Shown in pieces: positions 33,990 through 42,129 of a stretch of 64,000 nt of DNA (positions are counted from its first letter, which is position 1; each line of letters opens with the position of its first letter). Both the position numbers and the translations under genes were made by a program. Location of the stretch: assembly GCA_029782145.1 (NCBI GenBank), contig JAKOVH010000026.1:124001-188000 (forward strand), given 5' to 3'. Below the pieces are notes generated by a model. The model was not told where the DNA came from and did not search any database. It saw nothing but the letters and a program-made list of their open reading frames with translations. The DNA comes from Actinomycetes bacterium (GTDB lineage: Bacteria; Actinomycetota; Acidimicrobiia; Acidimicrobiales; Acidimicrobilacustridaceae).

Positions 33990-35471
33990 TCAGAGGGCGG
34001 AGGGCCCCTCGGCGGCGAGCCGGGTGAGCCGGGCGCGCCCCTCGGGGTCGAGGAGCTCGACCAGGGCGGCCACCGGCTTCTCGGGCCAGCCGGTGGCGGT
34101 GCGCAGCGCCTTCGCGCCGGCGCTGCCCGGGGTGGGAGCGTGGGTGGTGAGCAGCACCAGCGGCAGGCCGAACGCCGGGTCGAGGTGCAGCACGGACGCC
34201 TCGCCGAGCGCCTTCCAGAGGGTGTCGGCTCGTCGCATCCCGGTCGGGCTGGTGGTGAAGGCGCCGGACACGTCGAAGGCCCACTCGACGCCGGTGGCGT
34301 CGGTCGCGACCAGGTCGACCTCGGTGCCCGCCCGGGGGACCTTCACACCGGCCCGCAGGTCACCGAACCCGCAGTCGCGCAGCAGGGCGGCCGCCACCTC
34401 CTTGACGCCGTGCCCCTCGCGCACGGCGGTGGCCAGCGAGGGATCGCCGCCTCGGGAGCGGGCGCGGCCGGCGGCGGCCGCGATGTCGACCGGCGGCCCT
34501 GCCCGCTCGTCGTCCGGCGCCGCCGCTCGACGCGCCTGCTCGGCGGCGATGCGCTCGGCGGCCCGGGCCACGTAGGCGGGATCGGTGTCGTAGCCCACGA
34601 AGCGGCGTCCGGTGCGCACGGCGGCCACCGCGGCGGAGCCCGAGCCCATGAACGGGTCGAGCACCAGGTCGCCGACGTAGGTGTACAGGTGGACGAGCCG
34701 CTCCGGCAGCTCGACCGGGAACGGCGCCGGGTGGCCGACGCGAGTGGCGCTCTCGGGCGGCAGCTCCCACAGGTCGGTGGTGGCCTCGAGGAACTCGTCG
34801 CGCGAGATGCTCACCCGCGACGGGAGCCCCCGCTCCTCGCGCTCGGTCGGCGTGAGGGCCCGGTCGAAGCGGCCCTTGCTGGCGATCACCACCCGTTCGG
34901 TGACGTCGCGCAGCACGGGGTTCGACGGGCGCTGGAAGGTGCCCCACGCGCACGAGCCGCCGGCGGCGCGGCCCTTCCACCACACCACCTCGCCGCGCAG
35001 CAGCAGGCCGAGGTCCTGCAGGATCTGGGTGACGTCGCCGGCGAGCGACCGGTAGGGGCGGCGGCCGAGGTTGGCGACGTTGACGGCGATGCGCCCGCCC
35101 GGCTCGAGCACCCGCTCGCACTCGGCGAACACCCGCTCGAGCATGGCGAGGTACTCGAAGTAGTCGCCCGGCACGCCGTTCTCGCCCAGGCTCTCCTCGT
35201 AGGCCTTGCCGGCGAAGTACGGCGGCGAGGTGACCACCAGCGCCACCGAGTTGGGCTTGAGGTTCTGCAGCTCGCTGATGTCGCCCAGGTGCACGGTGTC
35301 GACCACCGCGGGATCGTTGAGCTCCACGGTGTCGTCGGCCGACAGCTCCGGCGCCACGAACCGCTCGTAGAAGGCGGTGGCGTCGTGGCTCTCGCGCCGC
35401 CCGGAGCCGAAGCGAGCGGTGCTGGTCGGACCTCGGCGCCGGCTCGGACGGGGCTCGTCGGCGGTGCTCAC
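33990..35471 (-). CDS. DNA methyltransferase (beta class, N4-C/N6-A) with nuclease-like C-terminus
   Basis: A 493-residue protein. Motif IV TSPPYFAGKAYEE comes first (near residue 82) and motif I DPFMGSGSAAVAAVRTGRRFVGYD comes later, the circularly permuted beta order of N4-cytosine/N6-adenine enzymes. After about residue 330 a second domain begins: GVKVPRAGTEVDLVATDATG, then EWAFDVSGAF, which has the spacing of a PD-(D/E)xK core with the lysine replaced. The GTG start overlaps the stop of the ribbon-helix-helix gene. With the frameshifted gene it makes a likely restriction-modification operon. Confidence 0.86.
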   Translation of the reverse strand: MSTADEPRPSRRRGPTSTARFGSGRRESHDATAFYERFVAPELSADDTVELNDPAVVDTVHLGDISELQNLKPNSVALVVTSPPYFAGKAYEESLGENGVPGDYFEYLAMLERVFAECERVLEPGGRIAVNVANLGRRPYRSLAGDVTQILQDLGLLLRGEVVWWKGRAAGGSCAWGTFQRPSNPVLRDVTERVVIASKGRFDRALTPTEREERGLPSRVSISRDEFLEATTDLWELPPESATRVGHPAPFPVELPERLVHLYTYVGDLVLDPFMGSGSAAVAAVRTGRRFVGYDTDPAYVARAAERIAAEQARRAAAPDDERAGPPVDIAAAAGRARSRGGDPSLATAVREGHGVKEVAAALLRDCGFGDLRAGVKVPRAGTEVDLVATDATGVEWAFDVSGAFTTSPTGMRRADTLWKALGEASVLHLDPAFGLPLVLLTTHAPTPGSAGAKALRTATGWPEKPVAALVELLDPEGRARLTRLAAEGPSAL

Positions 35472-35650
35472 GGGGCCACCTCCTCGACCGGCGGGAGCTG
35501 GTCGAGGTAGGCCTCGACGGCACGGGTGACGAGGAGGTTGGCCGACACGTCGCGCGCGTCGGCCTCCCGGTGGAGGCGCTCGTGCAGCGATTCGGGGAGC
35601 CGCACCGCGGTGGGCACGCGGGGCTCGTCGGACAGACGGGGTCGGGCCAC
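35468..35650 (-). CDS. Ribbon-helix-helix protein
   Basis: A 60-residue protein with VPTAVRLPESLHERLHREADARDVSANLLVTRAVEAYLDQL, the strand-helix-helix pattern of CopG/Arc-type DNA-binding proteins. The start is a GTG; the frame is open further upstream but no better start is seen. It is translationally coupled to the methyltransferase gene (GTGA), so it probably regulates the restriction-modification operon, a role often taken by a C protein. An antitoxin-like role is also possible, but there is no toxin next to it. Confidence 0.75.
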   Translation of the reverse strand: MARPRLSDEPRVPTAVRLPESLHERLHREADARDVSANLLVTRAVEAYLDQLPPVEEVAP

Positions 35651-35747
35651 CCGACGACCGTACCGAGAGGGTGCGACAGCGTGGTGGATGCCGCGCGCAG
35701 AAACGCGCGACAACCTGCGTCTGCCCCGAACCGGGTAGCAAGGAGGC

Positions 35748-36377
35748 ATGGCCGACGTCGAGTTCTTCTGGGATCCGGTGTGCCCCTGGGCGTGGATCAC
35801 CTCTCGCTGGGTGCGCAACGTGCAGGCCGAGCGGCCCCTCGAGGTCGACTGGCGGTTCATCTGCCTGCGCATGGTGAACGACTCCAAGGACTACGACACC
35901 GAGTTCCCGGCCCGCTACAAGCGGGGCCACATGCGCGGCCTCGAGCTGCTGCGGATCGCCGCCGCGGCGCGCGAGGGCGGCCACGCCGACCGGGTCGGCG
36001 ACCTCTACATCGGGTTCGGGACGATGATCCACAACGCCGGGAACCCCGAGGCGTTCGACGACCCCGAGGGCGCCCGGGCCGTGCTGCGCGCCCTGGGGCT
36101 GCCCGAGTCGCTGGGCGAGGCCGCCTACAGCGAGCAGTTCGACCCGGTCGTGCGGGCCGACACCGACGAGGCCCTCGCCCGCACCGGCGGCAACATCGGC
36201 ACGCCGGTGATCTCGTGGTCCCCGCCCGACGGGCCCAGCTTCTTCGGGCCGGTGATCTCGAAGGCTCCGACCGGCGCGGACGCGCTGCGCCTGTGGGACG
36301 CCGTCACCGAGCTCGGCGCCAACCCGTGGTTCTCCGAGCTCAAGCGCTCGATCCGAGGCCGCCCGCAGTTCGACTGA
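35748..36377 (+). CDS. DsbA-family, Rv2466c-like protein with CPWA active site
   Basis: A 209-residue thioredoxin-fold protein with a helical insertion. VEFFWDPVCPWAWITSRWVRNV near residues 4-25 aligns with Rv2466c of M. tuberculosis, a mycothiol-dependent oxidoreductase that has CPWC; here the second cysteine is Ala. GTPVISW (cis-Pro loop) and FFGPVISKAP follow as in that family, and the end LKRSIRGRPQFD matches. Possible roles are a monothiol reductase or a nitroreductase-like enzyme. AAGGAGG precedes the ATG. It is the gene directly before the mycofactocin precursor, same strand. Confidence 0.85.
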   Translation: MADVEFFWDPVCPWAWITSRWVRNVQAERPLEVDWRFICLRMVNDSKDYDTEFPARYKRGHMRGLELLRIAAAAREGGHADRVGDLYIGFGTMIHNAGNPEAFDDPEGARAVLRALGLPESLGEAAYSEQFDPVVRADTDEALARTGGNIGTPVISWSPPDGPSFFGPVISKAPTGADALRLWDAVTELGANPWFSELKRSIRGRPQFD

Positions 36378-36409
36378 CGTCTTCGCCAACCGTCGGGATC
36401 GGGGCGGGA

Positions 36410-36440
36410 GTGCTCGCCTTGGGGCCGAACCGGCGAGCAC
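36410..36440. promoter_or_regulatory. Inverted repeat before mftA (operator or terminator)
   Basis: GTGCTCGCC and its exact complement GGCGAGCAC are separated by 13 bases. They lie between the DsbA-like gene and mftA. A TAGGAT hexamer (-10-like) starts four bases after the right arm, so the repeat would cover the -35 region of an mftA promoter. It may be the site of a TetR-type MftR regulator, or a terminator for the upstream gene. Confidence 0.45.
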
Positions 36441-36480
36441 CGGTAGGATCGCAGGACCGATGCTTCCTTTGGAGGGAACG

Positions 36481-36612
36481 ATGGAGCAGACGCTCGAGCA
36501 CACCCGCGACGACGAGCTCGAGGCCGACGCCGTGGCCGACACCGACGACCTCGCCGAAGAGGAGCTCCTCGTCGAGGAGATCTCCATCGACGGCATGTGC
36601 GGCGTCTACTGA
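36481..36612 (+). CDS. mftA: Mycofactocin precursor peptide MftA
   Basis: A 43-residue acidic peptide (about 19 Asp/Glu) that ends in ISIDGMCGVY, the invariant tail of mycofactocin precursors. MftC acts on the final Val-Tyr, removing the carboxyl group of Tyr and joining the two side chains; after cleavage the dipeptide becomes the redox cofactor mycofactocin. A strong GGAGG lies seven bases upstream. It is the first gene of the locus, followed by mftB and mftC. Confidence 0.96.
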   Translation: MEQTLEHTRDDELEADAVADTDDLAEEELLVEEISIDGMCGVY

Positions 36613-36685
36613 GCCACCGCTGAGCCCCGGCACCCCACCGGGCCCTCCCTTGGCCTCCACCTCCACCGCGACGAGCCCGCCGCTC

Positions 36686-36988
36686 GTGACCGGCCCGGCG
36701 TTCGACGCCGACCGGCGCTGGCGGCTCCACGACCGGGTCGCCCTGCGGCCCGAGCCGTTCGGCGCGCTCGCCTACCACTACGGCAACCGGCGGCTGACCT
36801 TCCTGCGCTCGCCCGACCTGGTGGCGGTCGTCGAGCGCCTCGCCGAGCAGCCCTCCCCCCGGGCGGCGTTCGACGCGGCCGGCATCGACGCCCGCCGCTG
36901 GCCGTCGTTCGAGAAGGCCCTCACCTCCCTCGCCGCCGGCGAGTTCATCGTCCCCGACGAGCCCGCCGAGCCACAGGACCACCGATGA
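36686..36988 (+). CDS. mftB: Mycofactocin precursor-binding protein MftB
   Basis: A peptide chaperone of about 100 residues of the RRE/PqqD-like type that delivers MftA to the radical SAM enzyme. FDADRRWRLHDRVALRPEPFGALAYHYGNRRLTFLRS is the MftB signature, followed by the helical part that ends ALTSLAAGEFIVP. I chose the GTG that gives VTGPAFDADRRW; a TTG 12 codons upstream is an alternative, and neither has a strong ribosome site. It overlaps mftC in ATGA. Confidence 0.92.
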   Translation: MTGPAFDADRRWRLHDRVALRPEPFGALAYHYGNRRLTFLRSPDLVAVVERLAEQPSPRAAFDAAGIDARRWPSFEKALTSLAAGEFIVPDEPAEPQDHR

Positions 36989-38124
36989 CCGCGCTCACCG
37001 ACCAGCTGGCCCTCGGCCTCAACTCCCCCATCTGCCTCACGTGGGAGTGGACCTACGCCTGCGACCTGCAGTGCGTGCACTGCCTGTCGAGCTCGGGCCG
37101 CCGCGACCCACGCGAGCTCACCACCGACGAGATGAAGGCCATCGTCGACCAGCTGGCCGAGATGCAGGTCTTCTACGTCAACATCGGCGGCGGCGAGCCG
37201 ATGCTGCGCCCGGACTTCTTCGAGATCGTCGAGCACTGCGTGGCCAAGGGCGTGGGCGTGAAGTTCTCAACCAACGGCGGACGCATCACCGCCGAGAACG
37301 CCCGCCGCCTGGCGGCCATGGACTACGTCGACATCCAGATCTCCCTCGACGGCGTCGACGAGGAGACCAACGACGTCATCCGCGGCGAGGGCACCCACGC
37401 CCGGGTGCGCCGGGCCATGGACCACCTGAAGGCGGCCGGCTACCCGCAGTTCAAGCTGTCGGTGGTCATGACCCGCCAGAACGTCGAGCAGGTCGACGCC
37501 TACGAGGCGCTGGCCGCGGAGTACGGCGCCGAGCTGCGCCTCACCCGCTTCCGCCCGTCGGGCCGCGGCATCGACACCTGGCACGAGCTGCACCCCACCT
37601 CCGAGCAGCAGGTGCGCCTCTACCACTGGCTGCTCGAGCGGCCCCACGTGCTCACCGGCGACTCGTTCTTCCACCTCTCGGCGCTGGGCGAGCCGCTGCC
37701 CGGCCTCAACCTCTGCGGCGCCGGCCGCGTGGTGTGCCTCATCGACCCGGTCGGCGACGTCTACGCCTGCCCGTTCGTCCTGCACGACGAGTTCCGGGCC
37801 GGCTCGGTGCGCGACCCCGGCGGGTTCGCCGCGGTGTGGCGCTCCAGCGAGCTGTTCCGCTCGCTGCGCGAGCCGTCGAGCCCCGGGGCGTGCGCCTCGT
37901 GCGGCAGCTTCGACGCCTGCGGCGGCGGCTGCATGGCGGCCAAGTTCTTCACCGGCCTTCCCCTCGACGCCCCCGACCCCGAGTGCGTGTTCGGCCACGG
38001 CGAGGAGGCCCTCAGGGCGCTCGACGCGGCCGGTGGCGCAGTGCGCCCCACCGTGAGCGCCGACCACTCCAAGCCCCTCGGCGTCGGCCGGCGGCGCATC
38101 CCCGTCTCCGTCGTCCAGCGCTGA
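36985..38124 (+). CDS. mftC: Mycofactocin radical SAM maturase MftC
   Basis: A 379-residue radical SAM/SPASM enzyme. The SAM-cluster motif CDLQCVHC has cysteines at residues 26, 30 and 33; NIGGGEPMLRPDF follows. The SPASM region has cysteines in LNLCGAGRVVCLID, YACPF, ACASCGSFDACGGGCMA and PECVFG, enough for two auxiliary 4Fe-4S clusters. It decarboxylates and cross-links the Val-Tyr end of MftA using S-adenosylmethionine. Start coupled to mftB. Confidence 0.96.
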   Translation: MTALTDQLALGLNSPICLTWEWTYACDLQCVHCLSSSGRRDPRELTTDEMKAIVDQLAEMQVFYVNIGGGEPMLRPDFFEIVEHCVAKGVGVKFSTNGGRITAENARRLAAMDYVDIQISLDGVDEETNDVIRGEGTHARVRRAMDHLKAAGYPQFKLSVVMTRQNVEQVDAYEALAAEYGAELRLTRFRPSGRGIDTWHELHPTSEQQVRLYHWLLERPHVLTGDSFFHLSALGEPLPGLNLCGAGRVVCLIDPVGDVYACPFVLHDEFRAGSVRDPGGFAAVWRSSELFRSLREPSSPGACASCGSFDACGGGCMAAKFFTGLPLDAPDPECVFGHGEEALRALDAAGGAVRPTVSADHSKPLGVGRRRIPVSVVQR

Positions 38125-38137
38125 CGGGCCGACCGCC

Positions 38138-40165
38138 GTGAAGCTCCTCGAGCCGGTCGAGCTCGGCCCGGTCACCGCCCCGAACCGGCTGCTGTTCGGC
38201 CCCCACGTCACCAACCTGGGCCGGCGTCGGGCGCTCACCGACCGCCACACCGCCTACTACGAGCGGCGCATGGCCGGCGGCTGCGGCGTGGTCGTGGTGG
38301 AGGAGGCGGCGGTCCACCCGTCGGACTGGTCCTACGAGCACTCGCCCCTCGCCGCCAACTGCGGCGCCGGCTGGAGCGCCGTCGCCGAGGCCGCTGCCCG
38401 GCACGGGTCGGTGGCCCTCGCCGCCCTCGGCCACACCGGCGGCCAGGGCTCGTCGGCCTACTCGCAACGGGAGCTGTGGGCACCGTCGGGGGTGCCCGAG
38501 GTCAACTCTCGCGAGGTCCCGAAGGTCATGGAGCAGGCCGACATCGACGCCGTGGTCACCGGCTTCGGGGAGGCCGCCGAGCTGGCGGTGCGCTCGGGGC
38601 TCCACGGTGTGGAGGTCAACGCCGGCCAGCACTCGCTGGTGCGGCAGTTCCTCTCCGGGCTCACCAACCTGCGCGGCGACGACTACGGCGCCGACAAGCT
38701 CCGCTTCGCGCGCGAGGTGCTCACCACCGTGCGGGCCGCCATCGGCCCCGGCAAGGTGCTCGGGCTGCGGCTGTCGTGCGACGAGCTCGCCCCCTGGGCC
38801 GGGCTGACCCCCGAGTCGGCCGCCGAGGTCGCGGCCGTCCTCGCCGAGCACGTCGACCACCTCGTGGTGGTGGCCGGCTCCATCTTCTCGGTGCAGGCCA
38901 CCCGGCCCGACACCCACGTGCCGGCCGGGTTCAACCTCGACCTGGTGGCCTCGATCCGCACCGCGGTCGACGGCCGCGCCGCGGTGGTGGCCCAGGGCTC
39001 GATCGTCGACGTGGCCATGGCCGAGCAGGCGCTGGCCGATGGCCGGTGCGACCTCGTGGAGATGACCCGGGCCCAGGTCGCCGACGCCGCCCTGGCCCGC
39101 AAGGCGGCGGCCGACCCCACCGCGATCCGGCCCTGCATCCTGTGCAACCAGACCTGCCAGGTGCGCGACGCCCGCAACCCGGTGGTGACCTGCGTGGTCG
39201 ACCCCCGCTCGGGCCACGAGACGCTCGATCCCGACACCGAGGCGGGCGGGGCGGCGCACCCCTCCGACGTGTGGGTCGTGGGCGGCGGCGTCACCGGCCT
39301 CGAGGCGGCCCGGGTGCTGGCTGCGCGTGGCCACCTCGTGCGCCTCACCGAGCGCTCGCCCGCGCTGGGCGGCGTGCTGCGGGTGGCGGCGGCGGCCGAC
39401 GGCCGGGCCCCGCTCGCCCGCATCGCCGACTGGCTCGAGTCCGAGTGCCGCCGCCTCGGCGTCGACCTGCAGACGGGCACCGAGGCGTCACCCGAGCAGG
39501 TCGAGGCAGCCTCGGCCGCCGGCACCCGCATCGTGCTGGCCACCGGCGGCCACGACCTGAGACCCCGGTGCGAGGTCGCCGACGACGCCGTCGTGGTGCC
39601 GGTCGCCCGCGTGCTCGAGGCGGTCGCGGCCGGCGACGCCCACGGCGCCCTGCCCGCCGGGCCGGTGCTGGTCGACGACCCGATCGGCGGCCCCGTCGGC
39701 GTGGCCATCGCCGAGACGCTCGCCCACGCCGGGCGCCACGTCGAGCTGGCCACCCCCGACGTCATCGCCGGCCAGCTGCTCTCGCGCACCGGCGACCTGG
39801 CCCCGGCCAACGTGCGCCTGGCCCAGGCCGGGGTGGTGGTGCACAAGCGCGTGGTGCTGCAACGGGTCGACGCCGAGGGCGCCCACCTCCACGACCGCTA
39901 CACCGGCGAGCGCACCGTGGTGCCCTGCGCGGCGGTGGTCGACGCCGGCCACCGGGTGCCCGACGACTCGCTGTGGGCGGCCACCGGCTCCCGCCACGCC
40001 CGGGCCGGCGACGCCATCGCCCCCCGCACCGTGCACGAGGCCGTGCTCGAGGCTCGCCGGGCCGCGCTGGCCGTGGAGGGCATCGGCCCCGACCCCGGCC
40101 ACGGCACCACCGCCCTCGCCGGGGCCACCACCGCGTCGCCCGCCACCAGCGCGGGGAGCCACTGA
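38138..40165 (+). CDS. Mycofactocin-system FadH/OYE oxidoreductase, type 1
   Basis: A 675-residue protein with an old-yellow-enzyme TIM barrel (residues about 1-350), a 4Fe-4S motif CILCNQTCQVRDARNPVVTC and a C-terminal FAD/NAD(P)-binding part starting VWVVGGGVTGLEAARVLAARGH. The barrel is less canonical than its neighbour's: the usual N-H pair region reads ALGHTGGQGSS. Family relatives (2,4-dienoyl-CoA reductase layout) occur in mycofactocin loci as FadH/OYE oxidoreductase 1. It starts with GTG 13 bases after mftC and shares one base with the next gene. Confidence 0.9.
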   Translation: MKLLEPVELGPVTAPNRLLFGPHVTNLGRRRALTDRHTAYYERRMAGGCGVVVVEEAAVHPSDWSYEHSPLAANCGAGWSAVAEAAARHGSVALAALGHTGGQGSSAYSQRELWAPSGVPEVNSREVPKVMEQADIDAVVTGFGEAAELAVRSGLHGVEVNAGQHSLVRQFLSGLTNLRGDDYGADKLRFAREVLTTVRAAIGPGKVLGLRLSCDELAPWAGLTPESAAEVAAVLAEHVDHLVVVAGSIFSVQATRPDTHVPAGFNLDLVASIRTAVDGRAAVVAQGSIVDVAMAEQALADGRCDLVEMTRAQVADAALARKAAADPTAIRPCILCNQTCQVRDARNPVVTCVVDPRSGHETLDPDTEAGGAAHPSDVWVVGGGVTGLEAARVLAARGHLVRLTERSPALGGVLRVAAAADGRAPLARIADWLESECRRLGVDLQTGTEASPEQVEAASAAGTRIVLATGGHDLRPRCEVADDAVVVPVARVLEAVAAGDAHGALPAGPVLVDDPIGGPVGVAIAETLAHAGRHVELATPDVIAGQLLSRTGDLAPANVRLAQAGVVVHKRVVLQRVDAEGAHLHDRYTGERTVVPCAAVVDAGHRVPDDSLWAATGSRHARAGDAIAPRTVHEAVLEARRAALAVEGIGPDPGHGTTALAGATTASPATSAGSH

Positions 40166-42129
40166 TGTCCGGCGGCGGCCAGTACCGCTACCTGTTCTCG
40201 CCGTTGCGCCTGGGGCCGGTCACCGTGCCCAACCGCATCGTGTTCTCGGCCCACCTCACGAACTACGCCGAGGACGGCATGCCGAGCGAGCAGCACGCCG
40301 CCTACTACGAGGCGCGGGCCGCGGGCGGGGCCGGGCTCATCATCACCGAGGAGCACTCGGTCCACCCCACCGACTGGCCCTACGAGAAGATGATCCACGC
40401 CTTCCACCCGGAGGTCGTGCCCGGCTACAAGCGCATCACCGAGGCCGTCCACCGCCACGGGGTGCCGATCTTCGCCCAGATCAACCACAACGGCGGCCAG
40501 GCGTCGTCGATGTACACCCGCCTGCCGGTGTGGGCACCGTCGCCGGTGCCCGACCCGCTGTTCCGCGAGGTGCCGAAGGCGGTCGACACCCGCGAGATCG
40601 CCGAGATCGTCGAGGGCTACGCCACCGTGGCCGCCCGGTGCGTGGAGGGCGGGTTCGACGGCATCGAGCTGCAGTGCTCGCACTCCTCGATCGTCCGCGG
40701 GTTCCTGAGCCGGGCAACCAACCAGCGCACCGACGCCTACGGCGGCTCGCTCGAGAACCGCACGCGCATCCTCCACGAGATCGTGGCCGCCGTGCGCGAG
40801 GCGATCGGGCGCAACATCGCCCTCGGCGTGCGCCTCTGCGGCGACGAGCTCATCGACGACGGCATCACCCTCGACGAGACCGTCGAGGTGGCCCGGGCGG
40901 TCGAGGCCCGGGGCCAGGTCGACTACCTGAACACCTCGATCGGGGTGGCCACCGCCTCGCTGTTCATGATCGAGGCGTCGATGCACATCCCGCCCGAGTA
41001 CGCCATGTTCATCCCCAGCGCCCTGCGCAAGGCGGTCGACCTGCCCGTCGTCGGGGTGGGCCGGTTCAAGGACCCCCTGCAGGCCGAGAAGGCGCTGGCC
41101 GAGGGGCACGCCGACCTCATCGGCGTGGTGCGGGGCCAGATCGCCGACCCCGACTTCGCGGCCAAGGCCCGCTCCGGCCACGCCCACGAGATCCGCCTGT
41201 GCCTGTCCTGCAACCAGGAGTGCGTGGGCCGCATGGGCCTGAACCGCTGGCTGGGCTGCATCGAGAACCCCCGCACCGGGCGGGAAGCCGTGCTGCCCCC
41301 GCTCGTCAGGGTGGGCAAGCCCCGCGACGTCCTGGTGGTCGGCGCCGGGCCGGCCGGCCTGCAGGCCGCCATCACCGCAGCGGCCAAGGGCCACCGGGTC
41401 ACCGTCCACGAGCGCGACGACGAGCCCGGCGGCCAGGTGCGCTTCGCCGCCTCGGTGCCCAACCGGGCCGAGCTCGGCGACATCGTGCGCAACCAGACCC
41501 ACGAGTGCGAGCGCCTCGGCGTGGACCTGAAGTACGGCCAGGAGGTCACGCCCGAGCTGGTCGCCGCCCTGGCCCCCGACGTCGTGGTGGTGGCCACCGG
41601 CTCGGTGCCGAGCCGCCCGTGGTGGGCGCCGCCGCCCGGCGAGGGCGCCTTCCCGATCGTCGACGTGCTCGACGTGCTGCGCGGCGACGCCGCCCCTTCC
41701 GGTGACGTCGTCGTCTACGACGAGCTGGGCTTCCACCAGGCCACGAGCGTCGCCGAGCTGCTCGCCGACCGGGGCTGCCAGGTCGAGATCGTCACCAACG
41801 GCATGGTCGTGGGCCAGGACCTCGGCATCACCCTCGACCAGGAGAACTTCTGGATCCGGGCCCACGCCAAGGGCATCCGCCAGACCGTCGACACCATCGT
41901 CAACGGCGTCGACGAGCACGGGCTGGTCACCATGCACCATCCCACCGGCACGGTGACGAGCCGGAAGCCGGACTGGGTCGTGCTGGCGGTGCCGTCCTCC
42001 CCCGCCGACCAGCTCTACCGCGACCTGCTCGCCGCCGGCGTCGAGGTCCATCGCGTGGGCGACTGCGTGGCGCCCCGCCGGGCCCACGCCGCCGTCATCG
42101 ACGGCCGCCGGGTCGGAGCGGCGCTGTGA
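40165..42129 (+). CDS. Mycofactocin-system FadH/OYE oxidoreductase, type 2
   Basis: A 654-residue paralogue of the previous protein. The barrel has QINHNGGQASS (His-Asn pair for ligand binding), RATNQRTDAYGGSLENR, the typical FMN-domain motif, and LCLSCNQECVGRMGLNRWLGC for the 4Fe-4S cluster. Then VLVVGAGPAGLQAAITAAAKGH opens the FAD domain. The layout gives a path FMN - Fe-S - FAD - NAD(P)H as in 2,4-dienoyl-CoA reductase, so it could move electrons between mycofactocin partners and NAD(P)H or ETF. Its ATG overlaps the stop before it, and GTGA links it to the ETF gene. Confidence 0.92.
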   Translation: MSGGGQYRYLFSPLRLGPVTVPNRIVFSAHLTNYAEDGMPSEQHAAYYEARAAGGAGLIITEEHSVHPTDWPYEKMIHAFHPEVVPGYKRITEAVHRHGVPIFAQINHNGGQASSMYTRLPVWAPSPVPDPLFREVPKAVDTREIAEIVEGYATVAARCVEGGFDGIELQCSHSSIVRGFLSRATNQRTDAYGGSLENRTRILHEIVAAVREAIGRNIALGVRLCGDELIDDGITLDETVEVARAVEARGQVDYLNTSIGVATASLFMIEASMHIPPEYAMFIPSALRKAVDLPVVGVGRFKDPLQAEKALAEGHADLIGVVRGQIADPDFAAKARSGHAHEIRLCLSCNQECVGRMGLNRWLGCIENPRTGREAVLPPLVRVGKPRDVLVVGAGPAGLQAAITAAAKGHRVTVHERDDEPGGQVRFAASVPNRAELGDIVRNQTHECERLGVDLKYGQEVTPELVAALAPDVVVVATGSVPSRPWWAPPPGEGAFPIVDVLDVLRGDAAPSGDVVVYDELGFHQATSVAELLADRGCQVEIVTNGMVVGQDLGITLDQENFWIRAHAKGIRQTVDTIVNGVDEHGLVTMHHPTGTVTSRKPDWVVLAVPSSPADQLYRDLLAAGVEVHRVGDCVAPRRAHAAVIDGRRVGAAL

